Part shown: positions 53,756-64,000 of the stretch, piece after piece | How the letters are laid out: each line of letters begins with the position of its first letter | Position numbering within the stretch: the first letter of the stretch is position 1 | Notes under the pieces: model-generated | Database searches by the model: none | Seen by the model: only the letters and a program-made list of their open reading frames with translations | What the model was told of the DNA's origin: nothing | Program-made: the position numbers and the translations under genes | From: Symsagittifera roscoffensis | Lineage: Eukaryota; Xenacoelomorpha; Acoela; Convolutidae | NCBI RefSeq assembly: GCF_963678635.1 | Contig: NC_087068.1 | Span: forward strand, 36,405,436 to 36,469,435 | Direction of reading: 5' to 3' | Length of the DNA stretch: 64,000 bases

Positions 53756-55690
53756 ATTTAAATTATCAGTTAGATTTTTTTTCTATTTAAAGGAATAGAT
53801 CTTTTTCATATGCTTGTTGTCTAGTTTGTTTTTGTTGAGTATTGTTTTTTATCCATGTCGAAAATGACATTGGTTTGAATGTAGATTTACCTTGTAAATC
53901 AACTTCATAGTGTATTTTGACAGTCTAAATATAGTGAACAATGTTGTAGATTGTTTATTTGTGATTGATCTGTGTCCGCTTTTACTGCATAATTGAATTC
54001 TAATTGTGGTGAAATTTCATCTTTTGCAAGAAAGAATTTGAAATTCTGTGGTAATTCAACTGTTGTTTTTCTTAATGGCATTTCGGGTAGTGTATTTCTG
54101 CTAAGAGTGTCTGGTAGTGCAAAATTTTTTCCTGCTGTCCATACTATAGGCAAGTTGAGAAATTTCCTTGAAATTAATTGAAATCTGTAAACTCTATGGT
54201 TTGGATTCGATTTTTAAGTGAATAGGAATATGATGGGTTGATTAACTGTAAATAAGACCGTTGGATATTTTGATCCAAGATTTAAAAATTCATATTCTGT
54301 AACTGTATATATTATGGCTGTGCATTCTCTCATAAGATAAGATAGTCTGAGATCAGCTTGTGTGAATAGTCGAGATTTTGCAGAAATGAGATTCATTTTC
54401 TTCGTTCCATTCTGAGATTGTAGTAATGCTGCACCGATGCCAAATTTTGAAGCATCTCACATTGCATAAAATTGTTGATCGGGATCTGGAATTTTGTATG
54501 AGATTTCTTCAAATCGTGTTTGGTGTTCTGTTGTCCATTCAAAATTGTTTTGTTGTCCAAGAGTGTTGTAGAATGGACTGGAGTATAATTGCATTTTATA
54601 TACGTAATTACTTTAGAAGTTTAACATTCCGAAAAATCCTTGGGTTTTCTCTTTTTTAGATGTTGGTTGAAGTTTTTGGATTGCATCTATACGAGCTTTT
54701 AATGGGGTTATGGTATTTCCTTCTATCATGTGTCCAAGAAACTTTACACGTGTTAGAAAGAAATGTGATTACTGGGGCTGCTTTCATGTTTTCGTGTAGT
54801 AATATCTGATGATATTTCTCTGAAACTGTGAACGTTTCTTGCTTGATTTGTGATTGCATGAAAACATCGTCCAAATATGTAATTGCGATTTTTTTGACCA
54901 TGAGTGGTCTGAAATTTTTACTCATAATCACTGAGATTGCAACCGGTCCTATGGAAATGCCATAGAATAATCTGTTAAATTTTTGTTGTTGATTTCCGAT
55001 AACAAGTTGTGTTAATCGTCGCGATTGTTCGTCCAACAGCGTTTGATTACATGCACTATTCATGTCTGCTGTTGAGAAACATTTACTAATTATTTTGGTT
55101 AAGATTACTTGAATTGTTTCAATGGGCCAATTACATTTAGACTCATCAATGAGTGAATTGAGATATCTAGCATCTAGAACTTTTTCTAATGATTCTCATT
55201 TGGCTAGAATAATAACGCGATTTATAAATAAATTTCTTTTTTGCTGTTCTTCTTCATTTACTGGAGAAATGATTTTATATTGTTCTTGTATATCTAATAT
55301 TCTAATAATTTTGTCGTGTAAGTGGAGAGGTACTTTACTCGCACTTTGTTTTTTGAAAACTGCATCAGGTTTTAAGGGCAGTTGAAGTGGTGAATTTACT
55401 TTTCCAATGTCAAATTTAGATGTTGCATAAACTTTTGGGTATTTTAATAGTAAATCGGCTAATTGTTCAAATTCGTTTTGTGTTATCTGAGAGTGCTGAA
55501 AAGTGAACAATGTCAAGACTATTTGTTGTTCTTCTGTAGATTTTGACTTATGAAAGTTGGTTTAAAATGAAGTGTTTTTGTGAAATAGTCTGTGTATCGT
55601 TTTTCATTGCTTATTAAATTAATTATCGATAATTCTTTGTCGAGAATTGTCGACGGACATATATCTAATAATTATAATAATATTATTTTG
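53756..55690 (-). pseudogene. pol: Linker, RT, RNase H, connection: array copy 3 (E2)
   Basis: 55196-55516: linker. 54656-55063: RT with MNSACNQTLLDEQ and an intact TYLDDVFMQS. 54214-54396: RNase H (TVNQPIIFLF). 53905-54153: connection (LPDTLSRNTLPE). It runs on into the integrase copy at 53755. Confidence 0.7.
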
Positions 55691-57305
55691 ACAGTCTAAA
55701 CAAAGTAGAAAATGTTGTAGGTTGTTTATTTGTGATTGATCTATGTCAGTTTTTACTGCATATTTGAATTCTAATTGTGGTGAAGTTTCATCTTTTGCGA
55801 GAAAGTATTTAAAATTCTGTGGTAATTCAACTGTTGTTTTTCTTGTTAGCACTTTGGGTGGTGTTTTTCTGCTAAGAGTATCTGGTAACGCAATAATATT
55901 TCCTGCTGTCCATACTATGGGCAAGTTGGGAAATTTCATTGCAATTAATTCTATGGTTTGGATTCATTTTTTGAAGGAATAGGAATATTATGGGTTTATT
56001 ATCAGTAAATAGGACTGTTGGATGTTTTAATCCAAGTATTAAAAACTCATATTCTGTAAGTGTATACATTATGGCTGTGCATTCTCTCATAAGTTAAGAT
56101 AGACTGAGTTCAGCTTGTAGGAATAGTCGAGAGTTTGCTGAAATGAAATTCATTTTCTTCGTTCCATTGTGAGATTGTAGTAATACTGCACCGATGCCAA
56201 AATTTGAAGCATCTCACATTGCATAAAATTGTTGATCGGGATCTGGAATTTTGTATGAGATTTCTTCAAATCGTGTTTGTTGTTCTGTTGTCCATTCAAA
56301 ATTGATTTGTTGTCCAAGAGTGTTCTAGAATGGACTGGAGTATAATTGCATTTTATATACGTAATTACTTTAGAAGTTAAACATTCCGAGAAATCCTTGG
56401 GTTTTCTTTTTTAGATGGTAGTTGAAGTTTTTGGATTGCATCTATACGAGATTTTAATGGGGTTATGGTGTTTCGTTCTATAATGTGTCCAAGAAACTTT
56501 ACACGTGTTAGAAAGAAATGTGATTTATCTGGGGCTGCTTTCATGTTTTTGTGTAGTAATATCTGATTGTAGTTCTCTAAAACTGTGAATATTTCTTCCT
56601 TGGTTTGTGATTGCATGAAAAAATCGTCCAAATATGTAATCGCGTTTTTCATGAGTATGAATGTTCTGAAAATTTTACTCATAAACACAGAGAAAGCTGC
56701 TGGTCCTATGGATGTTCCATAGAATAATCTGTTAAATTTATCTTTTTGATTTCCGATAACAAATTGTGTTAATCGTCGTGATTGTTCATCTAACGGCGTT
56801 TGATTATATGCACTATTCATGTCTGCTGTTGTGAAGTATTTACCGTTTATTTTAGTTAGGATTACTTGAATTGCTTCAATGGGCCATTTAAATATAGACT
56901 CGTCAGTGAGTGAATTGAGTTATCTAGCATCTAGAAATAATTTTAACAATTCTCTTTTGGCTAGAAAAATAACTGGATTTATAAATGTATTTCCTTTTGG
57001 CTGGTCTTCTTTATTTACGGGAGAAATAATTTTATATTGTTCTTATATGTCTAATAATAATGTCGTGTAAGTGAATAGGTACTTTACTTGCTCTTTCTTT
57101 TTGAAAACTGCATCAGGTTTTAAGGGCAGATTTATTGGTGAATTTACTTTTCAAATGTCAAAATTAGATGTTGCATAAACTTTTGAGTACTTTAATAGTA
57201 AATCGGCTATTTGTTCAAATTCGTTTTGTGTTATCTGAGAGTGCTGAAAATTGAACAATGTCAAGAATATTTGTTGTTCTTCTCTATATTTTGATATTTT
57301 AAGTG
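55691..57305 (-). pseudogene. pol: Linker, RT, RNase H, connection: array copy 4 (E2)
   Basis: 56377-56820: RT (MNSAYNQTPLDEQ, TYLDDFFMQS). 55872-56090 and 55619-55939: RNase H end and connection. The linker at 56870-57250 is degraded. It joins the next linker at about 55690 through the same connection-to-linker junction seen at 50595 and 63245. Confidence 0.7.
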
Positions 57306-58165
57306 TTGGTTTTTATGATATTTTCAAAGTTGAACTATTTCTTTTATTTGAATCAATGAGCTCATATGTTACATTAGTGGGTTTGTCATTTATTTGAAAC
57401 GGTCGTTTTTGAATTGGCTGTAGTTTTTTTAAATATTCCTTTTTGCGTATTTAATTTACATATAACAGTATTAAAAAATATGTACCGATTTTTTAATTTG
57501 TGGCTGTGTAAATCTTTAATTTTTTTTGATTGAACATTTTGTCTTTGTAACGGTTTTTTGGCTATTTTCTGATAAATTTCATTGTGTTTTTTTCTCTGTT
57601 TAAAATCAATTGGATATGTGTTCCGGAGGCTAATTTTAAGATTTGTGGGTGATGAAAATGGTCTTCATCGTGAGTATGTAGTGGTAGAGTATCCCATATT
57701 GAATCTTCATTTAGTTGACAATAGCCTTGTGTATTTTTTGAAGCGTTTGCTGTGAACATTGTCGGTTTTTGTGGTTTTTGGTTAAAAACAATTTCTTATG
57801 GACACATTCCTAAAGTTGTTGTTATTTGTGAAATATAAGATAAAGGGAATAGTTTTACATCTGTTGACCATTCAGTGTATCGTGTGTCATTTCCATTAAT
57901 GATACATCAGAGATATTCTTGTAGTGAACGTTTCATACCTTCGACTAGTCCATTTGTCCAAGGTGCTTGAGATTTACATGGCTTATGTTTAATTTTATAT
58001 AGGTGGCAAAATGCGACAATTTCGTTGTTTATAAATTCAGTGCCATTGTCTGTAACAAGGATTTCGGGTAATCCCAATTTTGCTATCCAGTGTTCGTAAA
58101 GTGTTGTATATGCATAGTAATCATTACAATGGTGTACTGGGTTAGTGGGTTTGTCATTTAGTGGG
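57306..58165 (-). pseudogene. pol: Partial integrase core and C-terminus: array copy (E2)
   Basis: 57907-58173: core starting within NPVHHCNDYYAYTTLYEHW, TDNGTEF and NGLVEGMKRSL. 57562-57759: C-terminal piece. It begins abruptly at about 58150, joined to the end of another integrase copy by a doubled GTGGGTTTGTCATTT text. Confidence 0.65.
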
Positions 58166-59130
58166 TTTGTCATTTATTTGAAACGGTGCTTTTTGAATTG
58201 GCTGTAGTTTTTTTAAATATTCCTTTTTGCGTATTTAATTTACATATAACATTATTAATAAATATGTACCGATTTTTTAATTTGTGGCTGTGTAAATCTT
58301 TAATTTTTTTTGATTGAACATTTTGTCTTTGTAACGGTTTTTTGGCTATTTTCTGATAAATTTCATTGTGTTTTTTTCTCTGTTTAAAATCAATTGGATA
58401 TGTGTTCCGGAGGCTAATTTTAAGATTTGTGGGTGATGAAAATGGTCTTCATCGTGAGTATGTAGTGGTAGAGTATCCCATATTGAATCTTCATTTAGTT
58501 GACAATAGCCTTGTGTATTTTTTGAAGCGTTTGCTGTGAACATTGTCGGTTTTTGTGGTTTTTGGTTAAAAACAATTTCTTATGGACACATTCCTAAAGT
58601 TGTTGTTATTTGTGAAGTATAAGATAAAGGGAATAGTTTTACATCTGTTGACCATTCAGTGTATCGTGTGTCATTTCCATTAATGATACATCAGAGATAT
58701 TCTTATAGTGAACGGTTCATACCTTCGACTAGTCCATTTGTCCAAGGTGCTTGAGATTTACATGGCTTATGTTTAATTTTATATAGGTGGCATAGTGCGA
58801 TAATTTCGTTGTTTATAAATTCAGTGCCATTTTCTGTAACAAGGATTTCGGGTAATCCCAATTTTGCGATCCAGTGTTCGTAAAGTGTTGTATATGCATA
58901 ATAATCATTATAATGGTGTACTGGGTTAAGTGCTACGTAGTGGGTAAATGCGTCAACTATGACCATTATATATAAATTTCCTTCTGAGGATGGTGATTTT
59001 GGTCCCTTTGTATCGAATGAAATTCTGAGTTTGAAATATAGACTTTGTCCTTTAAAATCTTGTTTTTCTGCAATTTGATTTCGTTTGGATAGGATTTTTT
59101 AATTGGCATGTTATGCAATCATTGCATAAA
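58166..59130 (-). pseudogene. pol: Integrase: array copy (E2)
   Basis: 58703-58966: core (TENGTEF: the second catalytic Asp reads Glu here). 58346-58543: C-terminal piece, identical in translation to 57562-57759, so this duplication is recent. The zinc part at about 59050-59130 is cut and joined directly to the middle of an RT. Confidence 0.7.
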
Positions 59131-60175
59131 ACTTTAACATTCCGAGAAATCCTTGAGTTTTTTTTTTAGATGTTGGTTGAAGTTTTTGGATTGAATCTAT
59201 ACGAGCTTTTAATGGGGTTATGGAATTTCTTTCTATCATGTGTCCAAGAAACTTTACACGAATTAGTAAGAAATGTGATTACTGGGGCTGCTTTCATGTT
59301 TTCGTGTAGTAATATCTGATGATATTTCTCTGAAACTGTGAACGTTTCTTGCTTGATTTGTGATTGCATGAAAACATCATTTAAATATGTAATTGCGATT
59401 TTTTTGAGCATGAGTGGTCTGAAAATTTTACTCATAAACACTGAGATTGCTGCTGGTCCTATGGAAATGCCATAGAATGATCTGTTAACTTTTTGTTTTT
59501 GATTTCCGATAACAAATTGTGTTAATCGTCGTGATTGTTCGTCTAACGGCATTTGATTACATGCACTATTCATGTCTGCTGCTGTGAAACATTTACTGTT
59601 TTTTTGGTTAGGATAACTTGAATTGTTTCAATGGTCCAATTACATTTAGACTCATCAAGGAGTGAATTGAGATATCTAGCATCTAGAACTTTTTTTAATG
59701 ATTCTCATTTGGCTAGAATAAAAACGCGATTTATAAATAAATTTCTTTTTGGCTGTTCTTCTTCATTTACTGGAGAAATGATTTTATATTAATCTTGTAT
59801 ATCTAATAATCTAATAATTTTGTCGTGTAAGTGGATAGGTACTTTACTTGCTCTTTGTTTTCTGAAAACTGCATCAGGTTTTAAGGGCAGTTGTAGTGGT
59901 GAATTTACTTTTCCAATGTCAAATTTAGATGTTGCATAAAATTTTGGGTACTTTAGTAGTAAATCGGCTAATTGTTCAAATTCGTTTTGTGTTATCTGAG
60001 AGTGCTGAAAGTTGAACAATGTCAAGAATATTTGTTGTTCTTCTCTAGATTTTGATATTATGAAAGTTGGTTTAAAATGAAGTGTTTTTGTGAAATAGTC
60101 TGTGTATCGTTTTTCATTGCTTATTAAATTAATTATCGATAATTCTTTGTCGAGAATTGTCGACGGACATATATT
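59131..60175 (-). pseudogene. pol: Linker and RT: array copy 5 (E2)
   Basis: Linker 59789-60170; RT 59166-59573 with MNSACNQMPLDEQ and TYLNDVFMQS (first Asp of YLDD replaced by Asn). It ends in an RT-to-integrase junction (...AACATTCCGAG beside GCATAAAACTTT) also present at 62190. Confidence 0.65.
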
Positions 60176-61195
60176 CTCCGTGTTCTGTTGTCCATTCAAA
60201 ATTGATTTGTTGTCCAAGAGTGTTGTAGAATGGACTGGAGTATAATTGCATTTTATATACGTAATTACTTTAGAAGTTAAACATTCCGAGAAATCTTTGG
60301 GTTTTCTTTTTTTAGATGGTAGTTGAAGTTTTTGGATTGCATCTATACGAGATTTTAATGGGGTTATGGTGTTTCGTTCTATAATGTGTCCAAGAAACTT
60401 TACACGTGTTAGAAAGAAATGTGATTTATCTGGGGCTGCTTTCATGTTTTTGTGTAGTAATATCTGATGATAGTTCTCTAAAACTGTGAATATTTTTTCC
60501 TTGGTTTGTGATTGCATGAAAACATCGTCCAAATATGTAATCGCGTTTTTCATGAGTATGAATGTTCTGAAAATTTTACTCATAAACACTGAGAAAGCTG
60601 CTGGTCCTATGGATGTTCCATAGAATAATCTGTTAAATTTATGTTTTGATTTCCGATAACAAATTGTGTTAATCGTCGTGATTGTTCATCTAACGGCGTT
60701 TGATTATATGCACTATTCATGTGTGCTGTTGTGAAGTATTTACCGTTTATTTTAGTTAGGATTACTTGAATTGCTTCAATGGGCCAATTACATTTAGACT
60801 CGTCAGTGAGTGAATTGAGTTATCTAGCATCTAGAAATATTTTTAACAATTCTCTTTTGGCTAGAAAAATAACTGGATTTATAAATGTATTTCCTTTTGG
60901 CTGGTCTTCTTTATTTACGGAAGAAATAATTTAATATTGTTCTTATATGTCTTATAATAATGTCGTGTAAGTGAATAGGTACTTTACTTGCTCTTTCTTT
61001 TTGAAAACTGCATCAGGTTTTAAGGGCAGATTTATTGGTGAATTTACTTTTCAAATGTCAAATTTAGATGTTGCATAAACTTTTGGGTACTTTAATAGTA
61101 AATCGGCTATTTGTTCAAATTCGTTTTGTGTTATCTGAGAGTGCTGAAAATTGAACAATGTCAAGAATATTTGTTGTTCTGCTCTATATTTTGAT
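60176..61195 (-). pseudogene. pol: Linker, RT and RNase H start: array copy 6 (E2)
   Basis: RT with an intact TYLDDVFMQS, GHIIERNTITPL, then the RNase H start; it fuses at about 60176 to the next linker, producing a 266-codon chimeric frame (59789-60589). The linker 60850-61190 is degraded. Confidence 0.65.
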
Positions 61196-62190
61196 ATTTT
61201 AAGTGTTGGTTTTTATGATATTTTCAAAGTTGAACTATTTCTTTTATTTGAATCAATGAGCTCATATGTTACATTAGTGGGTTTGTCATTTATTTGAAAC
61301 GGTCCTTTTTGAATTGGCTGTAGTTCTTTTAAAATTCCTTTTTGCGTATTTAATTTACATATAACATTATTAATAAATATGTATCGATTTTTTAATTTGT
61401 GGCTGTGTAAATCTTTAATTTTTTTTTGATTGAACATTTTTTCTTTGTAACGGTTTTTTGGCTATTTTCTGATAAATTTCATTGTGTTTTTTCTCAGTTT
61501 AGAATCAATTGGATATGTGTTCCGGAGGCTAATTTTAAGATTTGTGGGTGATGAAAATGGTCTTCATCGTGAGTATGTAGTGGTAGAGTATCCCATATTG
61601 AATCTTCATTTAGTTGACAATAGCCTTGTGTATTTTTTGAAGCGTTTGCTGTGAACATTGCCGGTTTTTGTGGTTTTTGATTAACAACAATTTCTTATGG
61701 ACACATTCCTAAAGTTGTTGTTATTTGTGAAATATAAGATAAAGGGAATAGTTTTACATCTGTTGACCATTCAGTGTATCGTGTGTCATTTCCATTAATG
61801 ATACATCAGAGATACTCTTGTAGTGAACGGTTCATACCTTCGACTAGTCCATTTGTCCAAGGTGCTTGAGATTTACATGGCTTATGTTTAATTTTATATA
61901 GGTGGCATAGTGCGATAATTTCGTTGTTTATAAATTCAGTGCCATTGTCTGTAACAAGGATTTCGGGTAATCCCAATTTTGCTATCCAGTGTTAACTGTA
62001 TCGTAGTGGGTAAATGCGTCAACTATGACCATTATATATGAATTTCCTTCTGAGGATGGTGATATTGGTCCCTTTGTATCGAATGAAATTCTGAGTTTGA
62101 AATATAGACTTTGTCCTTTAAAATCTTGTTTTTCTGCAATTTGCTTTCGTTTGGATAGGGTTTTTTAATTGGCATGTTATGCAATCATTG
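61196..62190 (-). pseudogene. pol: Integrase: array copy (E2)
   Basis: Core (readable around 61800-62060 with a deletion near 61995), C-terminal piece, and tail 61213-61437 (KLKNRYIFINNVICKLN). It joins the linker to its left with the same GGTTTTTATGATATTTTC junction as at 52255 and 57305. Confidence 0.65.
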
Positions 62191-63240
62191 CATAAAACTT
62201 TAACATTCCGAGAAATCCTTGGGTTTTTTTTCAGATGGTGGTTGAAGTTTTTGGATTGCATCTATACGAGCTTTTAATGGGGTTATGGAATTTCTTTCTA
62301 TCATGTGTCCAAGAAACTTTACACGAGTTAGAAAGAAATGTGATTACTGGGGCTGCTTTCATGTTTTCGTGTAGTAATATCTGATGATATTTCTCTGAAA
62401 CTGTGAACGTTTCTTGCTTGATTTGTGATTGCATGAAAACATCATTTAAATATGTAATTGCGATTTTTTTGAGCATGAGTGGTCTGAAAATTTTACTCAT
62501 AAACACTGAGATTGCTGCTGGTCCTATGGAAATGCCATAGAATGATCTGTTAACTTTTTGTTTTTGATTTCCGATAACAAATTGTGTTAATCGTCGTGAT
62601 TGTTCGTCTAACGGCGTTTGATTACATGCACTATTCATGTCTGCTGCTGTGAAACATTTACTGTTTTTTTTGGTTAGGATTACTTGAATTGTTTCAAGGG
62701 TGCAATTACATTTAGACTCATCAAGGAGTGAATTGAGATATCTAGCATCTAGAACTTTTTTAATGATTCTCATTTGGCTAGAATAATAACGCGATTTATA
62801 AATAAATTTCTTTTTGGCTGTTCTTCTTCATTTACTGGAGAAATGATTTTATATTAATCTTGTATATCTAATAATCTAATGATTTTGTCGTGTAAGTAGA
62901 TAGGTACTTTACTTGCTCTTTGTTTTTTGAAAACTGCATCAGGTTTTAAGGGCAGTTGTAGCGGTGAATTTACTTTTCCAATGTCAAATTTAGATGTTGC
63001 ATAAACTTTTGGGTATTTTGATAGTAAATCGGCTAATTGTTCAAATTCGTTTTGTGTTACCTTAGAGTGCTGAAAAATGAACAATGTCAAGAATATTTGT
63101 TGTTCTTCTCTAGATTTTGATATTATGAAAGTCGGTTTAAAATGAAGTGTTTTTGTGAATTAGTCTGTGTTTCGTTTTTCATTGCTTATTAAATTATTTA
63201 TCGATAATTCTTCGTCAAGAATTGTCGACTGACATATATC
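62191..63240 (-). pseudogene. pol: Linker and RT: array copy 7 (E2)
   Basis: 62854-63090: linker. 62231-62773: RT with KCFTAADMNSACNQ (motif A Asp present) and TYLNDVFMQS. It shares the Asn substitution and the integrase junction with copy 5, so the two are sisters. Confidence 0.7.
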
Positions 63241-64000
63241 TAATAATTGTAATAATAGTATTTTGACAGTCTAAATAAAAAGGAAAAAGTTGTAGGTTGT
63301 TTATTTGTGATTGATCTATGTCAGTTTTTACTGCATATTTGAATTCTAAACGTGGTGAAGTTTCATCTTTTGAGAGAAAGTATTTAAAATTCTATGGTAA
63401 TTCAACTGTTGTTTTTCTTGTTAGTACTTTGGGTGGTGTAGTTCTGCTAAGAGTATCTGGTAACACACGATTTTTTCCTGCTGTCCATACTATCTGCAAG
63501 TTGGGAAATTTCATTGAAATTAATTGAAATCTGTAAACTCTATGGTTTGGATTCAATTTTTGAGTGAATGGGAATATGATGGGTTTATTATCATTAAATA
63601 CGACTGTTGGATGTTTTGATCCAAGTATTAAAAACTCATATTCTGTAAGTGAATATAATACGATTGTGCGTTCTCTCATAAGCTAAGATAGACTGAGTTC
63701 AGCTTGTAGGAATAGTCGAAAGTTTGCTGAAATGAGATTCATTTTCTTCGTTCCATTGTGAGATTGTAGTAATGCTGCACCGATGCCAAAATTTGAAGCA
63801 TTGCACCTTGCATAAAATGGTTGATCGGGATCTGGAATTTTGTTTTTTGGTTTCTTCAAATCGTGTTTGGTGTTCTGTTGTCCATTCAAAATTGTTTTTT
63901 TGTCTAAGAATTTTTTAGAATGAACTTGAGTATAATTGCATTTTTTATATAATTTAGAAGTTTAACATTCCGAGAAGTTCTTGCATTTTCTTTTTTTTAG
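63241..64000 (-). pseudogene. pol: RT end, RNase H, connection: array copy 8, cut by window edge (E2)
   Basis: 63683-63889: RNase H start (FYARCNASNFGIGAALLQ: catalytic Asp replaced by Asn). 63392-63679: RNase H end and connection (LPDTLSRTTPPK). RT sequence continues beyond the window. Confidence 0.7.

Larger units (their letters stand above)
41125..64000 (-). mobile_element. AT-rich Ty3-like element, copy E2, 5' portion right of the giant insertion
   Basis: On the - strand, from the window edge leftwards: a scrambled array of RT, RNase H and integrase pieces (64000 to about 45280), hydrophobic ORF, membrane/Ser-Thr-Pro ORF, env-like ORF, then the insertion point in the env tail. All pieces have the same orientation. 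It is colinear with E1 from the integrase C-terminus onwards. The start of the element lies right of the window. Confidence 0.85.

Noticed and set aside
50596-64000. Interpretation of the pol array as a CRISPR-like or ordinary satellite array
   Set aside because: Units are hundreds to thousands of bases, carry RT/RNase H/integrase motifs and vary in order; they are retroelement fragments.

Overview
The window is eukaryotic and almost entirely retrotransposon-derived. I see no operons, ribosome-binding sites, tRNA, rRNA or CRISPR. Coding sequence belongs to Ty3-like LTR retrotransposons (Gag zinc knuckles, retropepsin, reverse transcriptase, RNase H, integrase), nearly all broken by frameshifts, stops and deletions. 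A metazoan is most likely and a nematode is my best guess, from the style of the Gag/Pol proteins and of the env-like protein; this is inference, because no host gene can be identified with confidence.

Layout. (1) 1-9241, + strand: 3' half of an AT-rich Ty3-like element (copy E1), running from the integrase C-terminus through a membrane/Ser-Thr-Pro-rich ORF, an env-like glycoprotein and an unknown post-env ORF to a ~390-base 3' LTR. (2) 9242-13312: about 4 kb holding a solo LTR of the same family (10098-10490), a G-run tract, a possible hAT-type fragment, one candidate exon and a field of GCGGAATCCGC palindromes. (3) 13313-17540 and 41125-64000, - strand: a second copy (E2) of the AT-rich element, facing E1 tail to tail. 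Its pol region (about 45-64 kb) is a head-to-tail array of repeated linker-RT, RNase H and integrase pieces joined by junctions that recur with the same sequence. (4) 17545-41124, + strand: a separate, more G+C-rich giant LTR element of about 23.6 kb, inserted into the env tail of E2 and flanked by ATCC.

The giant element is the main point of interest. After a 2.9-kb structured leader it has a 1243-codon Gag-protease ORF and a pol that is broken but recognisable. Downstream are: a macro-domain-like segment resembling the OARD1/TARG1 ADP-ribose hydrolase family; a coiled-coil ORF followed by an SGNH/GDSL hydrolase domain with all four catalytic blocks; a large ORF with an SGNH-like but apparently dead second domain; and about 5 kb of unrecognised ORFs. 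Its two LTRs differ at only about 15 positions over ~590 bases. It is therefore young, although this copy has a mutated RT active site, a deleted RNase H core and a frame break at the integrase catalytic Glu.

How the parts would work together (inference): Gag, protease, RT and integrase form the usual copy-and-paste machine. The macro and SGNH enzymes would be accessory functions acting on ADP-ribosylation and on acyl or acetyl esters. The leader stem-loops could serve packaging, export or translation of a very long genomic RNA.
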